Assembly: GCF_019429485.1 (NCBI RefSeq) | Contig: NZ_JAHXZN010000001.1 | Coordinates: 930,001 to 994,000 of the forward strand | Length of the DNA stretch: 64,000 nt | DNA from: Sphingomonas citri | Lineage (GTDB): Bacteria > Pseudomonadota > Alphaproteobacteria > Sphingomonadales > Sphingomonadaceae | Direction of reading: 5' to 3' | Shown: one piece after another, positions 1-9,283 of the stretch | Layout of the letters: each line of letters starts with the position of its first letter | Numbering within the stretch: the first letter of the stretch is position 1 | Notes under the pieces: generated by a model | Seen by the model: only the letters and a program-made list of their open reading frames with translations | What the model was told of the DNA's origin: nothing | The model's database searches: none | Position numbers and translations under genes: made by a program

Positions 1-561
1 GAGCGCGACCAGCTTGATCCCGACCAGCACCGCGTTGAGCGTCGCGCTCTCCTTGGTGCCGAGCGACAGCAGCCCAGCGACCACCGCGATGATGAAGACC
101 GCGGGCAGGTTGACCACGCCGCCGAGCTCCGGCCCCTGGGTGAGCGCGGCGGGGAAGCCGAGCGGGGTGAGCAGCGCCGAGGCATAGCCCGACCAGCCCA
201 CCGCCACGGTCGACACCACCAGGGAATATTCGAGGATCAGCGACCAGCCGATCACCCAGGCGATCACCTCGCCCAGCACGACATAGCTGTAGGTATAGGC
301 GCTGCCCGAGGCGGGGATCATCGTCGCCATCTCGGCGTAAGCGAGCGCCGCGCAGGCGCAGATCGCGCCGGCGATGACGAAGGAGAGGATCACCGCCGGC
401 CCGGCGCGCTCGGCGCCGACGCCGATCAAGGTCAGGATGCCGGTGCCGACGATCGCGCCGACGCCGAGCGCGACGAGGTGCGGCCAGGACAAGGTGCGCG
501 CGAGCACGGTGCCGCCGCGGTGATCGATCGCGACCGGCTTGCGCCGGAACAATGTGGACAT
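1..561 (-). CDS. APC-superfamily amino acid permease (C-terminus cut off by window edge)
   Basis: Integral inner-membrane amino acid/polyamine transporter of the APC superfamily, closest in style to the cationic amino acid transporter (CAT) branch. The 187 visible codons cover the N-terminal part. A short cytoplasmic leader is followed by the first helix with the glycine-rich GVGAIVGTGIL segment typical of APC transporters, then a second helix ending in AEMATMIPASGSAY, the usual helix 2-3 junction, and two to three more hydrophobic helices. The ATG at 559-561 is preceded on the minus strand by a purine-rich GAGGGAGGG ribosome site, so this start is secure. The gene runs off the left edge, so substrate and full length cannot be judged. 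Confidence 0.9.
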   Translation of the reverse strand, partial: MSTLFRRKPVAIDHRGGTVLARTLSWPHLVALGVGAIVGTGILTLIGVGAERAGPAVILSFVIAGAICACAALAYAEMATMIPASGSAYTYSYVVLGEVIAWVIGWSLILEYSLVVSTVAVGWSGYASALLTPLGFPAALTQGPELGGVVNLPAVFIIAVVAGLLSLGTKESATLNAVLVGIKLVAL

Positions 562-668
562 GAACCCTCCCTCTCGTGCGCCGAGCCGTAACAGACGCAA
601 CGACCAGGAGGGAAGCGTCGCGGATGCCTCCGCGGTGCGCCAGCCGGGTGGCGACCCGGCACGGTGGC

Positions 669-935
669 TCACTGACCCAGCGGCGTTCTCAGCAAGGTGC
701 GCGGGCTCCTGGTGCACATCCGCGCGCCGACCACCTGGCATTGGCCACCGGTCGTGTTGAGCGCGCGCGTCTTGCCGTCCTCGACGCTCGCGTCGCTTTG
801 AACGCGAAAGCGCGCCGCGCGGTCGACCGGTTCGGTCGGCTCGGGTGAGAGCCGGTGGCGTGCGGTGCTGAGCAGGGAGCCGGGCGCTGGATCGGCGGCC
901 TGAGCAGCGGCGAGGAGCAGGAGTGCCGGGACCAT
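669..935 (-). CDS. small exported hypothetical protein (88 aa)
   Basis: Unrecognised small protein. It begins with a short hydrophobic leader (MVPALLLLAAAQAADP) that looks like a Sec signal peptide cleaved near residue 14. The mature part is about 70 residues and ends with a segment holding two cysteines (CQVVGARMC) and TRSPRTLLRTPLGQ. An AAGGGG ribosome site lies just ahead of the ATG. Sphingomonads carry many short periplasmic proteins with a CxxxGxRxxC-like tail, and this resembles them, but no function can be assigned. The gene stands alone, between the permease and the CoA-binding protein on the same strand. It could be a chance frame, although the leader and ribosome site argue against that. 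Confidence 0.55.
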   Translation of the reverse strand: MVPALLLLAAAQAADPAPGSLLSTARHRLSPEPTEPVDRAARFRVQSDASVEDGKTRALNTTGGQCQVVGARMCTRSPRTLLRTPLGQ

Positions 936-992
936 ATGCTTCCCCTTCTGTTCATCGACTCGGTCACCTGGCCGAGTTGCGACGGGAGCAAC

Positions 993-1439
993 CTAGTCTG
1001 CCGCGGCACGGCCGCCCAGCCGCGCCACGCCCAGCCGCGGCAGCTCGATCGCGGGGCAACGGTCCATGACCACCTTCAGCCCGGCTGCCTCGGCGCGCGC
1101 GGCGGCGGCCTGATCGATCACGCCGAGCTGGAGCCACACCGACTTTGCGCCGATCGCGATCGCCTGGTCGACGACCTCCCCTGCCGCCGAGGAGCGGCGG
1201 AAGATGTCGACCATGTCGATCGGGTCGCCGAGCTGCGCGAGCTCGCGGAAGACGAACTCGCCGTGAATATGCTCGCCGGTGAGCTGCGGGTTGACCGGGA
1301 TGACGCGGTAACCGTGCGCCTGGAGCGTCTTCATCACGCCGTTGGAGGGGCGGTCCGGCCGGTCCGACGCGCCGACCAGCGCGATCGTGCGGGTCTGCTC
1401 CAGCAACTCGCGGATGTCGTCGTCTGCGGTCAGCGGCAT
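993..1439 (-). CDS. CoA-binding domain protein (YccU-like)
   Basis: A 148-residue single-domain Rossmann-fold protein of the CoA_binding_2 type (YccU family), probably cytoplasmic. The start of the fold is visible as [22 protein letters not shown] (residues about 17-38), followed by YRVIPVNPQ and the later VWLQLGVID segment, all typical of succinyl-CoA-synthetase-like CoA-binding domains. The frame is open further upstream, but the ATG at 1437-1439 is preferred. It begins at the conserved domain edge and has an AAGGAG ribosome site, while the upstream extension is arginine/proline-rich noise. Its physiological role is unknown; relatives bind CoA or nucleotides without a demonstrated reaction. 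Confidence 0.85.
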   Translation of the reverse strand: MPLTADDDIRELLEQTRTIALVGASDRPDRPSNGVMKTLQAHGYRVIPVNPQLTGEHIHGEFVFRELAQLGDPIDMVDIFRRSSAAGEVVDQAIAIGAKSVWLQLGVIDQAAAARAEAAGLKVVMDRCPAIELPRLGVARLGGRAAAD

Positions 1440-1560
1440 CGGCGCTCTCCTTCGTCGCGGCGCGCATGGCGCGCGTCGGTGAACGAACGAGCGGCTCGGG
1501 CGCGGGTTGCGCGCCGGTCGAGTGGGGCCGGACCGATCCCGTGATCCGGACAAACCTCGC

Positions 1561-2511
1561 TCAGCTCCCCCTCAGCCACGCCGCCACCTGCGCCGCGATC
1601 GGCGCGAAGACGCGGTCGTCGTCGCGCGCCGCCGGGGGCTCGCCCGCGTCGGAGGCGACTCGGATCGCGAAGTCGAGTGGCACGCGACCCAGGAACGCGA
1701 TTCCCGCCTCGCGCGCCGCCGCCTCGGCGCCGCCGCGACCGAACGGGTCGGACAACTCGCCGCAATGCGGGCAGGCATAGCCGGCCATGTTCTCGACCAG
1801 CCCGATGATCGGCACGCCCGCCTTCTGGAAGAGGTCGATCGCGCGCCGCGCGTCGATCAGCGCGAGGTCCTGCGGCGTGGAGACGATCACCGCGCCGGCG
1901 GGGCGATGCTTCTGCACCATGGTAAGCTGGACGTCGCCGGTCCCGGGCGGCAGGTCGACCACCAGCGTGTCGGTGAGCCCCCAGTCGGCGTCCACCAGCT
2001 GCCCCAGCGCGCCCGCGGTCATCGGCCCGCGCCACGCGATCGCGCGGCCGGGCTCGACCAACTGCCCCATCGACAGCAGCGGCACGCCGTACGGCGTCGC
2101 CACCGGCAGCAGCACCTTGTCGCGCGCCTCGGGTCGGGTGCCCTCCACCGCCATCAGCCGCGGCTGCGATGGGCCGTAGATGTCCGCGTCGACCAGCCCC
2201 GTCCGCCGCCCCGCCCGGGCCAGCGCGATCGCGAGATTGGCCGAGAGCGTCGACTTGCCCACCCCGCCCTTGCCGCTCGCCACCGCGACCAGCCGACGCT
2301 GCGCCCGCTCCGCGGTGACCACGGTGCGCACCTCACGGCCCGGCCGCGCCGCCGCCATGCGCACCGCCGCCTCCAGCGCGTCGCGCGCCGGCGCGTCGAG
2401 CCCGCTGGCGTCGATCACCACGCCGATCCGCTGTCCTTCGACCCGCACCGTCGCGCGCTCGCCCGCGACCGCGCGGACCGCCTGCCTGACCTCATTCTCG
2501 TCCATGGACAT
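1561..2511 (-). CDS. mrp: Mrp/NBP35-family iron-sulfur carrier ATPase
   Basis: A 316-residue cytosolic P-loop ATPase of the Mrp/ApbC/NBP35 family, which binds and delivers Fe-S clusters to apoproteins. An N-terminal domain of about 85 residues, corresponding to a shortened DUF59/FSCA module, precedes the deviant Walker A motif [10 protein letters not shown]. Then come [13 protein letters not shown] and the nucleotide-binding region [28 protein letters not shown] carries the CxxC pair that bridges a cluster in the dimer. The gene is divergent from hflK with only about 66 bp between start codons, so the two promoters must overlap or sit back to back. A second ATG two codons in (2505) is an equally possible start. 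Confidence 0.93.
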   Translation of the reverse strand: MSMDENEVRQAVRAVAGERATVRVEGQRIGVVIDASGLDAPARDALEAAVRMAAARPGREVRTVVTAERAQRRLVAVASGKGGVGKSTLSANLAIALARAGRRTGLVDADIYGPSQPRLMAVEGTRPEARDKVLLPVATPYGVPLLSMGQLVEPGRAIAWRGPMTAGALGQLVDADWGLTDTLVVDLPPGTGDVQLTMVQKHRPAGAVIVSTPQDLALIDARRAIDLFQKAGVPIIGLVENMAGYACPHCGELSDPFGRGGAEAAAREAGIAFLGRVPLDFAIRVASDAGEPPAARDDDRVFAPIAAQVAAWLRGS

Positions 2512-2577
2512 GATCCGTTACGCCTCGTGTCGCGGCTTGCCACTGTTTTTCGGCCGATCCGCACTTATAAAGGCGGG

Positions 2578-3684
2578 ATGATCATCTCGCGACGCTGGCT
2601 TCGGCGCCCCATTCCCCTCGCCGCACAGAGTAACGGACCCTGGGGGAACGACGACAATGTCGGTCCGCGCAACCCTTGGTCGGTACCGCCCGGCGCGAAG
2701 CGCGGCGGCGCCAAGCCGACCGCGCTCGACGAATTCATCCGCCGCGCGCGCGGCGGCGGTGGCGGTGGTGGCGGCGAGGGCGGCGGCGGGCCGCAGCTGC
2801 CGCTCGGCGCCAACGCGCGGATGCTGTGGCTGCTCGGCGTGGCCGTGCTGGTGGCGATCTGGCTGGTGCTCACCTCGATCCACCAGATCGGGCCGCAGCA
2901 GCGCGGCGTGGTCACCTATTTCGGGCGTTACTCGGGGATGCTCGAGCCGGGCATCCGCGTCACCCTGCCCGCGCCGATCGTCAACGTCACCAAGGTGGAC
3001 GTCGAGCAGGTTCGCACCGACGAGTTCCCGCGCGATGGCGGTGAGACGGTGCTGACCGGTGACCAGAACATCATCGATCTCGCCTATACGGTGCGCTGGC
3101 GCGTCTCGGACGCGCGCAACTACGTGTTCGAGATCAAGGACCCGCAGGAGACCGTGCGCGCCACCGCGGAGAGCGCGATGCGCTCGGTGCTGGCCACCAC
3201 CACGCTCAACCAGGCGATCGGCGCGGGGCGGACCGAGATCGAGGCGCGCGTCGCCGAGACGATGCAGCAGATCCTCACCAGCTACCAGGCGGGCGTGCAG
3301 GTCCAGGGCGTGTCGATCAAGCAGGCCGCGCCGCCGTCGCAGCTCGCCGACGACTTCAACGCGGTGACCGCGGCGCAGCAGGAGGCGGTGGGCAACCTCA
3401 ACAACGCGCGCTCCTACTCGCAGCAGGTGATCGCGCGCGCGCAGGGCGAGGCCTCGGCGTTCGACCAGGTGTACGAGCAGTATCGCCTCGCCCCCGAGGT
3501 GACTCGCCGCCGCATGTATTACGAGACGATGGAGGCCGTGCTGGCCAAGACCGACAAGACGATCGTCGAGACCCCAGGCGTGACGCCGTATCTGCCGCTC
3601 GACCGCGGCCGCCGCTTGCAGGAGCCGAACGCGACCTCGTCCGGCACCGCCCCGGCGCAGCCGAGCAGCGGGGGGGCGCGCTGA
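2578..3684 (+). CDS. hflK: HflK, SPFH-family protease modulator
   Basis: Inner-membrane SPFH/band-7 protein that assembles with HflC into a large periplasm-facing complex around the FtsH protease. The predicted 368 residues show a cytoplasmic N-terminus with PWGNDDN and PRNPWSVPP (the usual HflK lead-in), a polyglycine linker at about residues 59-72, one transmembrane helix at about 82-99, then the band-7 domain beginning IGPQQRGVVTYFG. The last 50 residues are low-complexity and polar. The chosen ATG follows AAGGCGGG almost without spacing, so the exact start is uncertain, but it is the last ATG before the conserved PWG region. hflC follows with a one-base overlap, implying co-translation. 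Confidence 0.93.
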   Translation: MIISRRWLRRPIPLAAQSNGPWGNDDNVGPRNPWSVPPGAKRGGAKPTALDEFIRRARGGGGGGGGEGGGGPQLPLGANARMLWLLGVAVLVAIWLVLTSIHQIGPQQRGVVTYFGRYSGMLEPGIRVTLPAPIVNVTKVDVEQVRTDEFPRDGGETVLTGDQNIIDLAYTVRWRVSDARNYVFEIKDPQETVRATAESAMRSVLATTTLNQAIGAGRTEIEARVAETMQQILTSYQAGVQVQGVSIKQAAPPSQLADDFNAVTAAQQEAVGNLNNARSYSQQVIARAQGEASAFDQVYEQYRLAPEVTRRRMYYETMEAVLAKTDKTIVETPGVTPYLPLDRGRRLQEPNATSSGTAPAQPSSGGAR

Positions 3685-4559
3685 TGCCCGTCTGGCTCCG
3701 CAATCCCGTCGCCGCCGGCCTGCTCGCGCTGGCGCTGGTGATCGTCGCCGCGGCGACCTTCGCGATCGTCCCCGAGACGCAGCAGGCGGTGGTGCTTCGG
3801 CTCAACAATCCGGTGCGCCTGATCAACCAGTGGCAGCCGGGCCAGTCGATCGGCCGCACCGGCGCCGGCGTGATCGCGCGCATCCCCTTCGTCGACAAGA
3901 TCGTCTGGGTCGACAAGCGCGTGCTCGACGCCGATCTCGACAACACGTTGGTGCTCTCGACCGACCAGCTGCGGCTCAACGTCGACGCCTTCGCGCGCTT
4001 CCGCATCGTCGACCCGCTGCGCGCCGTGACCTCGACCGGCAGCACCTCGAACACGGAGGAGCGGGTTGCCGACCAGCTCCGTCCGCTGCTCGGCACCGCG
4101 CTGCGCAACGAGCTCGGCAAGGTGCCGTTCGCGACCCTGCTCAGCCCCGAGCGCGGGCGCGTGATGGACGAGATCCAGGAATCGCTCGGCCGCTCGGCCA
4201 AGCAGTACGGCGCCGAGATCGTCGACGTGCGGATCAAGCACGCCGACCTGCCCGACGGCAGCCCGCTGGAGAGCGCGCTCCAACGCATGCGCACCGCGCG
4301 CCAGCAGGAGGCCAACACGATCCGCGCGCAGGGGCAGAAGCAGGCGCAGATCGTCCGTGCCGAGGCCGACGCGCAGGCGGCGCGGATCTATGCCGACGCC
4401 TTCAGCAAGGACGCGGACTTCTACGATTTCTACCGCGCCATGCAGAGCTACCGCCACACCTTCGGTGCGGACGGCGGCCAGCCGCCCGAGGGCAGCACCA
4501 ACATCATCATGAGCCCGAACAACGGCTATCTGCGCGAGTTCGAGGGCGGGCGGCGATAG
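3684..4559 (+). CDS. hflC: HflC, SPFH-family protease modulator
   Basis: Partner of HflK in the FtsH-associated SPFH complex. The 291-residue protein has an N-terminal membrane helix at about residues 9-29, then a band-7 domain (ETQQAVVLRLNNPVRLINQ, later LSTDQLRLNVDAFARFRI), and an alanine/glutamine-rich coiled-coil stretch (AQGQKQAQIVRAEADAQAA) characteristic of HflC. Its ATG overlaps the hflK stop by one base (TGATG), so translation is almost certainly coupled. About 100 bp separates it from degP on the same strand. This hflK-hflC-degP grouping recurs in alphaproteobacteria and fits a joint envelope protein-quality function. Confidence 0.95.
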   Translation: MPVWLRNPVAAGLLALALVIVAAATFAIVPETQQAVVLRLNNPVRLINQWQPGQSIGRTGAGVIARIPFVDKIVWVDKRVLDADLDNTLVLSTDQLRLNVDAFARFRIVDPLRAVTSTGSTSNTEERVADQLRPLLGTALRNELGKVPFATLLSPERGRVMDEIQESLGRSAKQYGAEIVDVRIKHADLPDGSPLESALQRMRTARQQEANTIRAQGQKQAQIVRAEADAQAARIYADAFSKDADFYDFYRAMQSYRHTFGADGGQPPEGSTNIIMSPNNGYLREFEGGRR

Positions 4560-4661
4560 AACCCGCGGCGATGTCGCGCGTTCATATTCAATCGACGTTC
4601 ATCGCTTGTTCGGCACAGGACGTGGCGTTCCCGCTTTATTCGACAGGGTGATTCAGAGGAC

Positions 4662-6206
4662 ATGAAGAAAGTGCGTTACGCCTACGCCCTCACCGGCGCC
4701 CTTCTCCTCGGCGGCACCGCGGCGTCGCTGACGCTGCAGAACCCCGCGACCGCGCAGGTCGCGCAGAACGAGCCGGGCGCGATCAGCGCCTCCGCTCCGC
4801 GCGCGGGCGCGCCGATGAGCTTCGCCGATCTCGTGGCGAAGTTGCAGCCGGCGGTGGTCAACATCTCGACAACGCAGAAGGTGACCGTCCAGCAATCGGC
4901 CAACCCGTTCGCGGGCACGCCGTTCGGCGACCTGTTCGGCCAGTTCGGCGGTGGCGGCGGCGGCGCGCCGGTGACGCGCGAGGGCACCTCGCTCGGCTCA
5001 GGCTTCCTGATCTCGGCCGACGGCTATGTCGTGACCAACAACCACGTGATCGCTCCGGCCTCGCGCGGCGCCACGGTGGAGTCGATCACGGTGACCTTGC
5101 AGGACCGCAAGGAATATACCGCCAAGCTCGTCGGCCGCGACCCGACCAGCGATCTCGCGGTGCTCAAGATCACCTCGCCGACGCCGCTGCCGTTCGTCCG
5201 CCTGGGCGACTCGAGCCGCGCGCGGGTCGGCGACTGGGTGGTGGCGATCGGCCAGCCGTTCGGCCTCGGTGGCACCGTGACCGCGGGGATCGTCTCGGCG
5301 GTGCACCGCGCCACCGGGGGCGGTCCGTTCGACACGTTCATCCAGACCGATGCCGCGATCAACCAGGGCAATTCCGGCGGCCCGATGTTCAACCTCAACG
5401 GCGAGGTGATCGGCATCAACAGCCAGATCTACTCGCAGTCGGGCGGCAATATCGGCATCGGCTTCGCCATCCCGACGACCGAGGCCAAGCCGATCATCGA
5501 CACGCTGGTGAAGGGCCAGGCGATCAAGCGCGGCTATCTCGGCGTCAGCATCCAGGCGGTCAACGCCGACATGGCCTCGGCGCTCGGCCTGCCGAAGGAC
5601 TCCGGCGAGATCGTCGGCCGCGTCGAGCCGGGTGGCCCCGGCGCCAAGGCGGGGCTGCGCGCGGGCGACGTCGTGACCGCGATCAACGGCCAGGCGGTGA
5701 CACCGGAGAAGACCCTCTCCTACCTCGTCGCCAACGCCGCGCCGGGCTCGACGATCAAGCTCGACGTCATTCGCGACGGCAAGCGCCAGTCGCTCAATGC
5801 CACCGTGGGGACGCGCCCGTCCGAGGACCAGATGGCGGCGCTGACCGGCGGCGGCGGTGACGACGACGACAGCTTCGGCGGCGACGACGATGGCCAGCAG
5901 ACCGCGCCGGCGTCGAGCTCGCTCGGCATCACGGTGCAGCCGCTGACCCCGCAGATCGCGCGCTCGATCGGGGTCGACTCGACCGTGCAGGGCGTGGTGG
6001 TCGCGGCGACCGACCCGTCGAGCGACGCGGCACAGAAGCTGCGCCGCGGCGACGTGATCTCCTCGGTCAACTCGCAGCCGGTGCGCAGCGCGGCCGAGGT
6101 CGCGCGCGTCGTGGCGGCGGCGAAGGCGGCGGGGCGGCCGCAGGTGCTGCTTAATGTCACCCGCGGGCGCCAGGTCGGCGGCTTCGTGGCGGTGAAGATC
6201 AAGTAG
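4662..6206 (+). CDS. degP: DegP/HtrA-type periplasmic serine protease
   Basis: Periplasmic protease/chaperone of the Do family, 514 residues. A signal peptide occupies about residues 1-32 (hydrophobic core ALTGALLLGG). The trypsin-like domain carries the full triad: His128 in TNNHV, Asp164 in DPTSDLAVL and Ser238 in NQGNSGGP. Two PDZ domains follow, at about residues 280-385 and 420-510, split by an acidic/glycine-rich linker (GGGDDDDSFGGDDD). The start has an AGAGGA ribosome site. The 102-bp upstream gap contains TTCAT/TTCAAT/TTCAT repeats (4581-4603) that could be a regulator site. An intrinsic-terminator-like hairpin lies 24 bp after the stop. All catalytic residues are present, so it should be active. 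Confidence 0.96.
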   Translation: MKKVRYAYALTGALLLGGTAASLTLQNPATAQVAQNEPGAISASAPRAGAPMSFADLVAKLQPAVVNISTTQKVTVQQSANPFAGTPFGDLFGQFGGGGGGAPVTREGTSLGSGFLISADGYVVTNNHVIAPASRGATVESITVTLQDRKEYTAKLVGRDPTSDLAVLKITSPTPLPFVRLGDSSRARVGDWVVAIGQPFGLGGTVTAGIVSAVHRATGGGPFDTFIQTDAAINQGNSGGPMFNLNGEVIGINSQIYSQSGGNIGIGFAIPTTEAKPIIDTLVKGQAIKRGYLGVSIQAVNADMASALGLPKDSGEIVGRVEPGGPGAKAGLRAGDVVTAINGQAVTPEKTLSYLVANAAPGSTIKLDVIRDGKRQSLNATVGTRPSEDQMAALTGGGGDDDDSFGGDDDGQQTAPASSSLGITVQPLTPQIARSIGVDSTVQGVVVAATDPSSDAAQKLRRGDVISSVNSQPVRSAAEVARVVAAAKAAGRPQVLLNVTRGRQVGGFVAVKIK

Positions 6207-6229
6207 GCCGGGCCTGACCGGCAGGGTAG

Positions 6230-6263
6230 AAGGGCCGCCGCGCCGAAGGGTGCGGCGGCCCTT
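6230..6263 (+). terminator. hairpin terminator downstream of degP
   Basis: A perfect 12-bp inverted repeat (6230-6241 with 6252-6263) encloses a 10-base loop, 24 bp past the degP stop. The stem is almost all G/C, and the bases after it are pyrimidine-rich (ctcgtgttc) rather than a long T-run. It is therefore either a strong hairpin with imperfect intrinsic termination or a 3'-end stabiliser. Confidence 0.65.
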
Positions 6264-6684
6264 CTCGTGTTCGCGGACGAGGAGGGCGGGACGACGACAG
6301 GCCTTTGTGTCGCCGACATGCGTCACGCGCCGGCGCGAGGATTGCCGCAGCACTCTCAATTCGGGCGCCCGCTTCATTGCACCGCCCATGTCTACGCCTT
6401 GCACCCCCGCCCCGGCGGTCATTCCCGCGACGGCGGGAATCCAGACGCGTCAACTTCTCGGCTTTGTCGCGGACGTCCGCGTTTCTGGATCCCCGCCTTC
6501 GCGGGGATAACGAAGTAGGAGGCGCGCTGAACGCTGTGTGCCGGTGACGCTTTGCTGTGTGAAATGCGACGATACGATCAGGTCGCCACGCTCGCCCCAG
6601 ATCGGACAACGCCTCCCCCCGTGACGCCGTCCGCGCCGCGTCCTATGACATAGGTGAGCGGCAACAGCGGCAGGAGCGACGACC
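6264..6684. other. gene-free interval between degP and the DUF853 gene
   Basis: About 420 bp without a convincing gene. It holds one REPIN-like palindromic element (6418-6513). The last 60 bp include ACATAGG and a CAGGAG ribosome site leading into the TTG start at 6685. Short frames here are arginine/proline-rich shadows without ribosome sites. Confidence 0.6.
6418..6513. repeat. palindromic intergenic element, family B (copy 1)
   Basis: A roughly 95-bp element. The left arm (GTCATTCCCGCGACGGCG, then GAATCCAGACGCG) and the right arm (TCTGGATCCCCGCC, then TTCGCGGGGATAACG) are near reverse complements around a variable centre of about 35 bp. The layout is that of two REP palindromes in head-to-head orientation (REPIN-like). 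A second copy lies at 46308-46403. Confidence 0.75.
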
Positions 6685-8319
6685 TTGGCGGACGGCATCT
6701 TCATCGGCGCGAACGCGGGCGGCGCGCAGCCGCAGTGGCTCCAGCTCGCGCGCGCCAATCGGCACGGCCTGATCGCGGGCGCGACCGGCACCGGCAAGAC
6801 CGTCACGCTGCAGGGCATCGTCGAGGGCTTCTCGCGCGCCGGCGTCGCCTGCTTCGTCGCCGACGTGAAGGGCGATCTCTCCGGCCTCGCCATGCCCGGC
6901 GCGGCGACCGCCAAGACTCACGCCGCCTTCGCCGCGCGCGCCGCCGAGATCGGGCTGACCGACTGGTCCTACGCCGCCTGTCCGGTGCAGTTCTGGGACC
7001 TGTTCGGCGAGCAGGGCCATCCGGTGCGCACCACGGTGAGCGAGATGGGGCCGCTGCTGCTCGCGCGGCTGATGGGGCTCAACGAGGTGCAGGAGGGCGT
7101 GCTGACGATCGCCTTCCAGCTCGCCGACGAGGAGCATCTACTGCTGCTCGACCTCGACGATCTCCAGGCGGTGCTGGCGCATTGCGCCGAGCGCGCCCAG
7201 GAGCTGACGGCGCGCTGGGGCAATGTTTCCAAACAGTCGGTCGGCGCGATCCAGCGCTCGTTGCTCCAGCTGCGCAGCCAGGGCGCGACGCATTTCTTCG
7301 GCGAACCCGCGCTCGAGCTGGGCGACCTGCTCGGCCACGACGACCAGGGCCAGGGCCTCGTCAACGTGCTCGCCGCCGACAAATTGATGGCGGCGCCGCG
7401 GCTCTACTCCACCTTCCTGCTGTGGCTGCTGAGCGAATTGTTCGAGCAGCTGCCCGAGGTGGGGGATCTCGACATACCCAAATTGTGCTTCTTCTTCGAC
7501 GAGGCTCATCTGCTCTTCGACGACGCGCCCGACGCGCTGCTCGACAAGATCGAGCAGGTGGTGCGGCTGATCCGCTCCAAGGGCGTGGGCGTCTATTTCA
7601 TCACGCAGAATCCGATCGACATCCCCGACAAGGTCGCGGGCCAGCTCGGCAACCGCGTGCAGCACAAGCTCAACGCCTTCACCCCGCGTGACCAGAAGGC
7701 GGTGCAGGCGGCGGCGCAGACCTTCCGCGCCAATCCCGGGATCGATGTCGCGGCGGCGATCACGGAGCTCAAGACGGGCGAGGCGCTGGTGTCGCTGCTC
7801 CAGGCCGACGGCTCACCCAGCCCGGTCGAGCGAACGCTGGTACGGCCGCCGGCGAGCCGCGTCGGGCCGGTGACGCCCGAGGAGCGCAAGGTGCTGCTCG
7901 CCACCGACGCGATCGGCGACCGCTACGACACGCTGGTGAACCGCGAGTCGGCGGAGGAGCTGCTCTCGGCCAAGACGCAGGAGGCCGCCGCGGCGCGCGC
8001 CGCCGCGACGGCGCAGGACGAGGCGAGCAAGGCCGCCGCGCTCCAGGCCAAGGAGGAGGCGCGGCAGGCGCGCGAGCGGGTCGCGGCGCAGCGCGAGGCC
8101 GAACGCAGCCAGCGCGCCGAGGAACGCGAGCGCGCCAACGACCCGTGGAATCGCGCGATGACCTCGGCGACTCGCTCGGCCTCCTCGGCGCTGGGGCGGA
8201 CGGTGGCGAACGAGGTGACCAAGGCGGTGCTCGGCGGCGGACGACGCGGCGGCGGTGCGTCGGGTGGGCTGCTCGGCTCGGTGGTGCGCGGGGTGCTGGG
8301 GGGATTGCTGCGGCGGTAG
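6685..8319 (+). CDS. HerA-like DUF853 ATPase (YjgR type)
   Basis: A 544-residue P-loop ATPase of the DUF853/YjgR family, related to HerA/FtsK translocases; its physiological substrate is not established. Walker A is GATGTGKT (about residues 32-39). Walker B-like [11 protein letters not shown] is near residue 270, followed by the sensor stretch [13 protein letters not shown]. The C-terminal 120 residues form an alanine/glutamate/arginine-rich coiled coil (about 425-485), then a glycine-rich tail. Translation starts at TTG (6685-6687): CAGGAG sits at 6671-6676, and the next residues ADGIFIGAN begin the conserved domain. No nuclease such as NurA lies beside it, so a DNA-end-processing role is not supported by context. 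Confidence 0.9.
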   Translation: MADGIFIGANAGGAQPQWLQLARANRHGLIAGATGTGKTVTLQGIVEGFSRAGVACFVADVKGDLSGLAMPGAATAKTHAAFAARAAEIGLTDWSYAACPVQFWDLFGEQGHPVRTTVSEMGPLLLARLMGLNEVQEGVLTIAFQLADEEHLLLLDLDDLQAVLAHCAERAQELTARWGNVSKQSVGAIQRSLLQLRSQGATHFFGEPALELGDLLGHDDQGQGLVNVLAADKLMAAPRLYSTFLLWLLSELFEQLPEVGDLDIPKLCFFFDEAHLLFDDAPDALLDKIEQVVRLIRSKGVGVYFITQNPIDIPDKVAGQLGNRVQHKLNAFTPRDQKAVQAAAQTFRANPGIDVAAAITELKTGEALVSLLQADGSPSPVERTLVRPPASRVGPVTPEERKVLLATDAIGDRYDTLVNRESAEELLSAKTQEAAAARAAATAQDEASKAAALQAKEEARQARERVAAQREAERSQRAEERERANDPWNRAMTSATRSASSALGRTVANEVTKAVLGGGRRGGGASGGLLGSVVRGVLGGLLRR

Positions 8320-8370
8320 GGGCGGAACAATCGGGGCGGTGACGCGTGACAGGCTGCTTCTCTTTGTGAA

Positions 8371-8463
8371 GTACCACCCCGGCGGACGCCGTGGTCCAGT
8401 TGGGAGCCCTCAGTGGCTCCCGCGAGAGTCTTCCCAACTGGACCCCGGCGTCCGCCGGGGTGG
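8371..8463. repeat. palindromic intergenic element, family D (copy 1)
   Basis: An inverted repeat of about 93 bp. ACCACCCCGGCGGACGCC with GTCCAGTTGGGA on the left mirrors TCCCAACTGGACCCC and GGCGTCCGCCGGGGTGG on the right. It is closely related to the elements at 35021 and 61921. Confidence 0.75.
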
Positions 8464-8534
8464 CGCGAGTGAGGAGGGGCTACGCCTACGATCCCCCCCT
8501 CGCTCGCGCGCGCCATCGGCGCTACACGCCCGCG

Positions 8535-9050
8535 ATGCCGACCTATACCGCCATCACCCACGCCGACCTCGTCGCCGCCGTCCGCGCGCTGGCCGACTCG
8601 CTCGCCGCCGCCGACTGGGCGCCGGCGCACCTCATCGGCATCGGCCGCGGCGGACTGATCCCTGCGGTCTACCTTAGCCATGCCACCGGGCTGCCGATGC
8701 TGGCGGTGGATTATTCCTCCCAGTCCGAGGCGCTCGCCGTCGACGCGATCGAGCGGCTGGCGGCGCGGACCCGCGCGGGCGAGCCGCTGCTTTTCGTCGA
8801 CGACATCAACGACTCGGGCCGCACCATCGGCCACCTGCGTGCGATGCTCGCGCGCGCCGGCGCGGCGGAGGGCAGCGTCCGCTTCGCCACGCTGATCGAC
8901 AATGTCGGCTCGGCGCAGCGGGTCGATTATGCCGCGCGCGCGATCGATCGCGCCGTGACCAAGGACTGGTTCGTTTTCCCCTGGGAGGCGATGGCGCCCG
9001 ACAGCGCGATCGCCGCCGACGCCGCGGAGCGGCCCGAGCGGATCGCCTGA
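8535..9050 (+). CDS. phosphoribosyltransferase (xanthine/hypoxanthine type)
   Basis: A 171-residue type I phosphoribosyltransferase that probably converts a purine base plus PRPP to the nucleotide in salvage. The diagnostic PRPP-binding loop LLFVDDINDSGRTI is present at about residues 90-103, an early beta-strand IGIGRGGLIPAVYLSH supplies the PPi loop, and VTKDWFVFPWE near the end matches Gpt-like xanthine phosphoribosyltransferases. The frame is open upstream into the repeat, but ATG 8535 starts at the family's usual N-terminus (MPTYTAITHADL). No strong ribosome site is visible. The gene lies between two palindromic elements and appears to be monocistronic. Confidence 0.85.
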   Translation: MPTYTAITHADLVAAVRALADSLAAADWAPAHLIGIGRGGLIPAVYLSHATGLPMLAVDYSSQSEALAVDAIERLAARTRAGEPLLFVDDINDSGRTIGHLRAMLARAGAAEGSVRFATLIDNVGSAQRVDYAARAIDRAVTKDWFVFPWEAMAPDSAIAADAAERPERIA

Positions 9051-9133
9051 GGATGGGGAGACGCGAGTTGAAGCGTCGAGCGGTTGAGCTCGCCGCCGCT
9101 CACTCGCGACAGGATCGAACGCTTTCCTCCCAG

Positions 9134-9229
9134 CGTCGTCCTGCACTTGCTTCAGGATCCACCGGCCCGCAGGCGCCGCCGCCGCTGGGTAAGCGGCGCC
9201 CTGGATCCTGAAACGAGTTGAGGATGACG
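9134..9229. repeat. palindromic intergenic element, family C (copy 1)
   Basis: A 96-bp element bounded by CGTCGTCCTGCACTTGCTTC on the left and its near complement, ending in GAGGATGACGC, on the right. Inner GGATCCACCGGCCCGC and CTGGATCCTGAAACG segments form the second palindrome. Copy 2 is at 30826. It lies in the convergent gap between the phosphoribosyltransferase and the oxygenase. Confidence 0.75.
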
Positions 9230-9283
9230 CCAGCGGAAAGCGAACGACGCGCCTTCCCGTCGATGATCGACCTCTTGCCCTCG

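Noticed and set aside
1507..2577. Long upstream extension of the hflK frame
   Set aside because: It overlaps mrp on the other strand and is Arg/His-rich shadow sequence; HflK homology begins after 2578.
6685..8319. Defence-system interpretation (HerA-like ATPase with a nuclease or Sir2 partner)
   Set aside because: The protein is the widespread DUF853/YjgR type, and no nuclease or Sir2 gene is adjacent.
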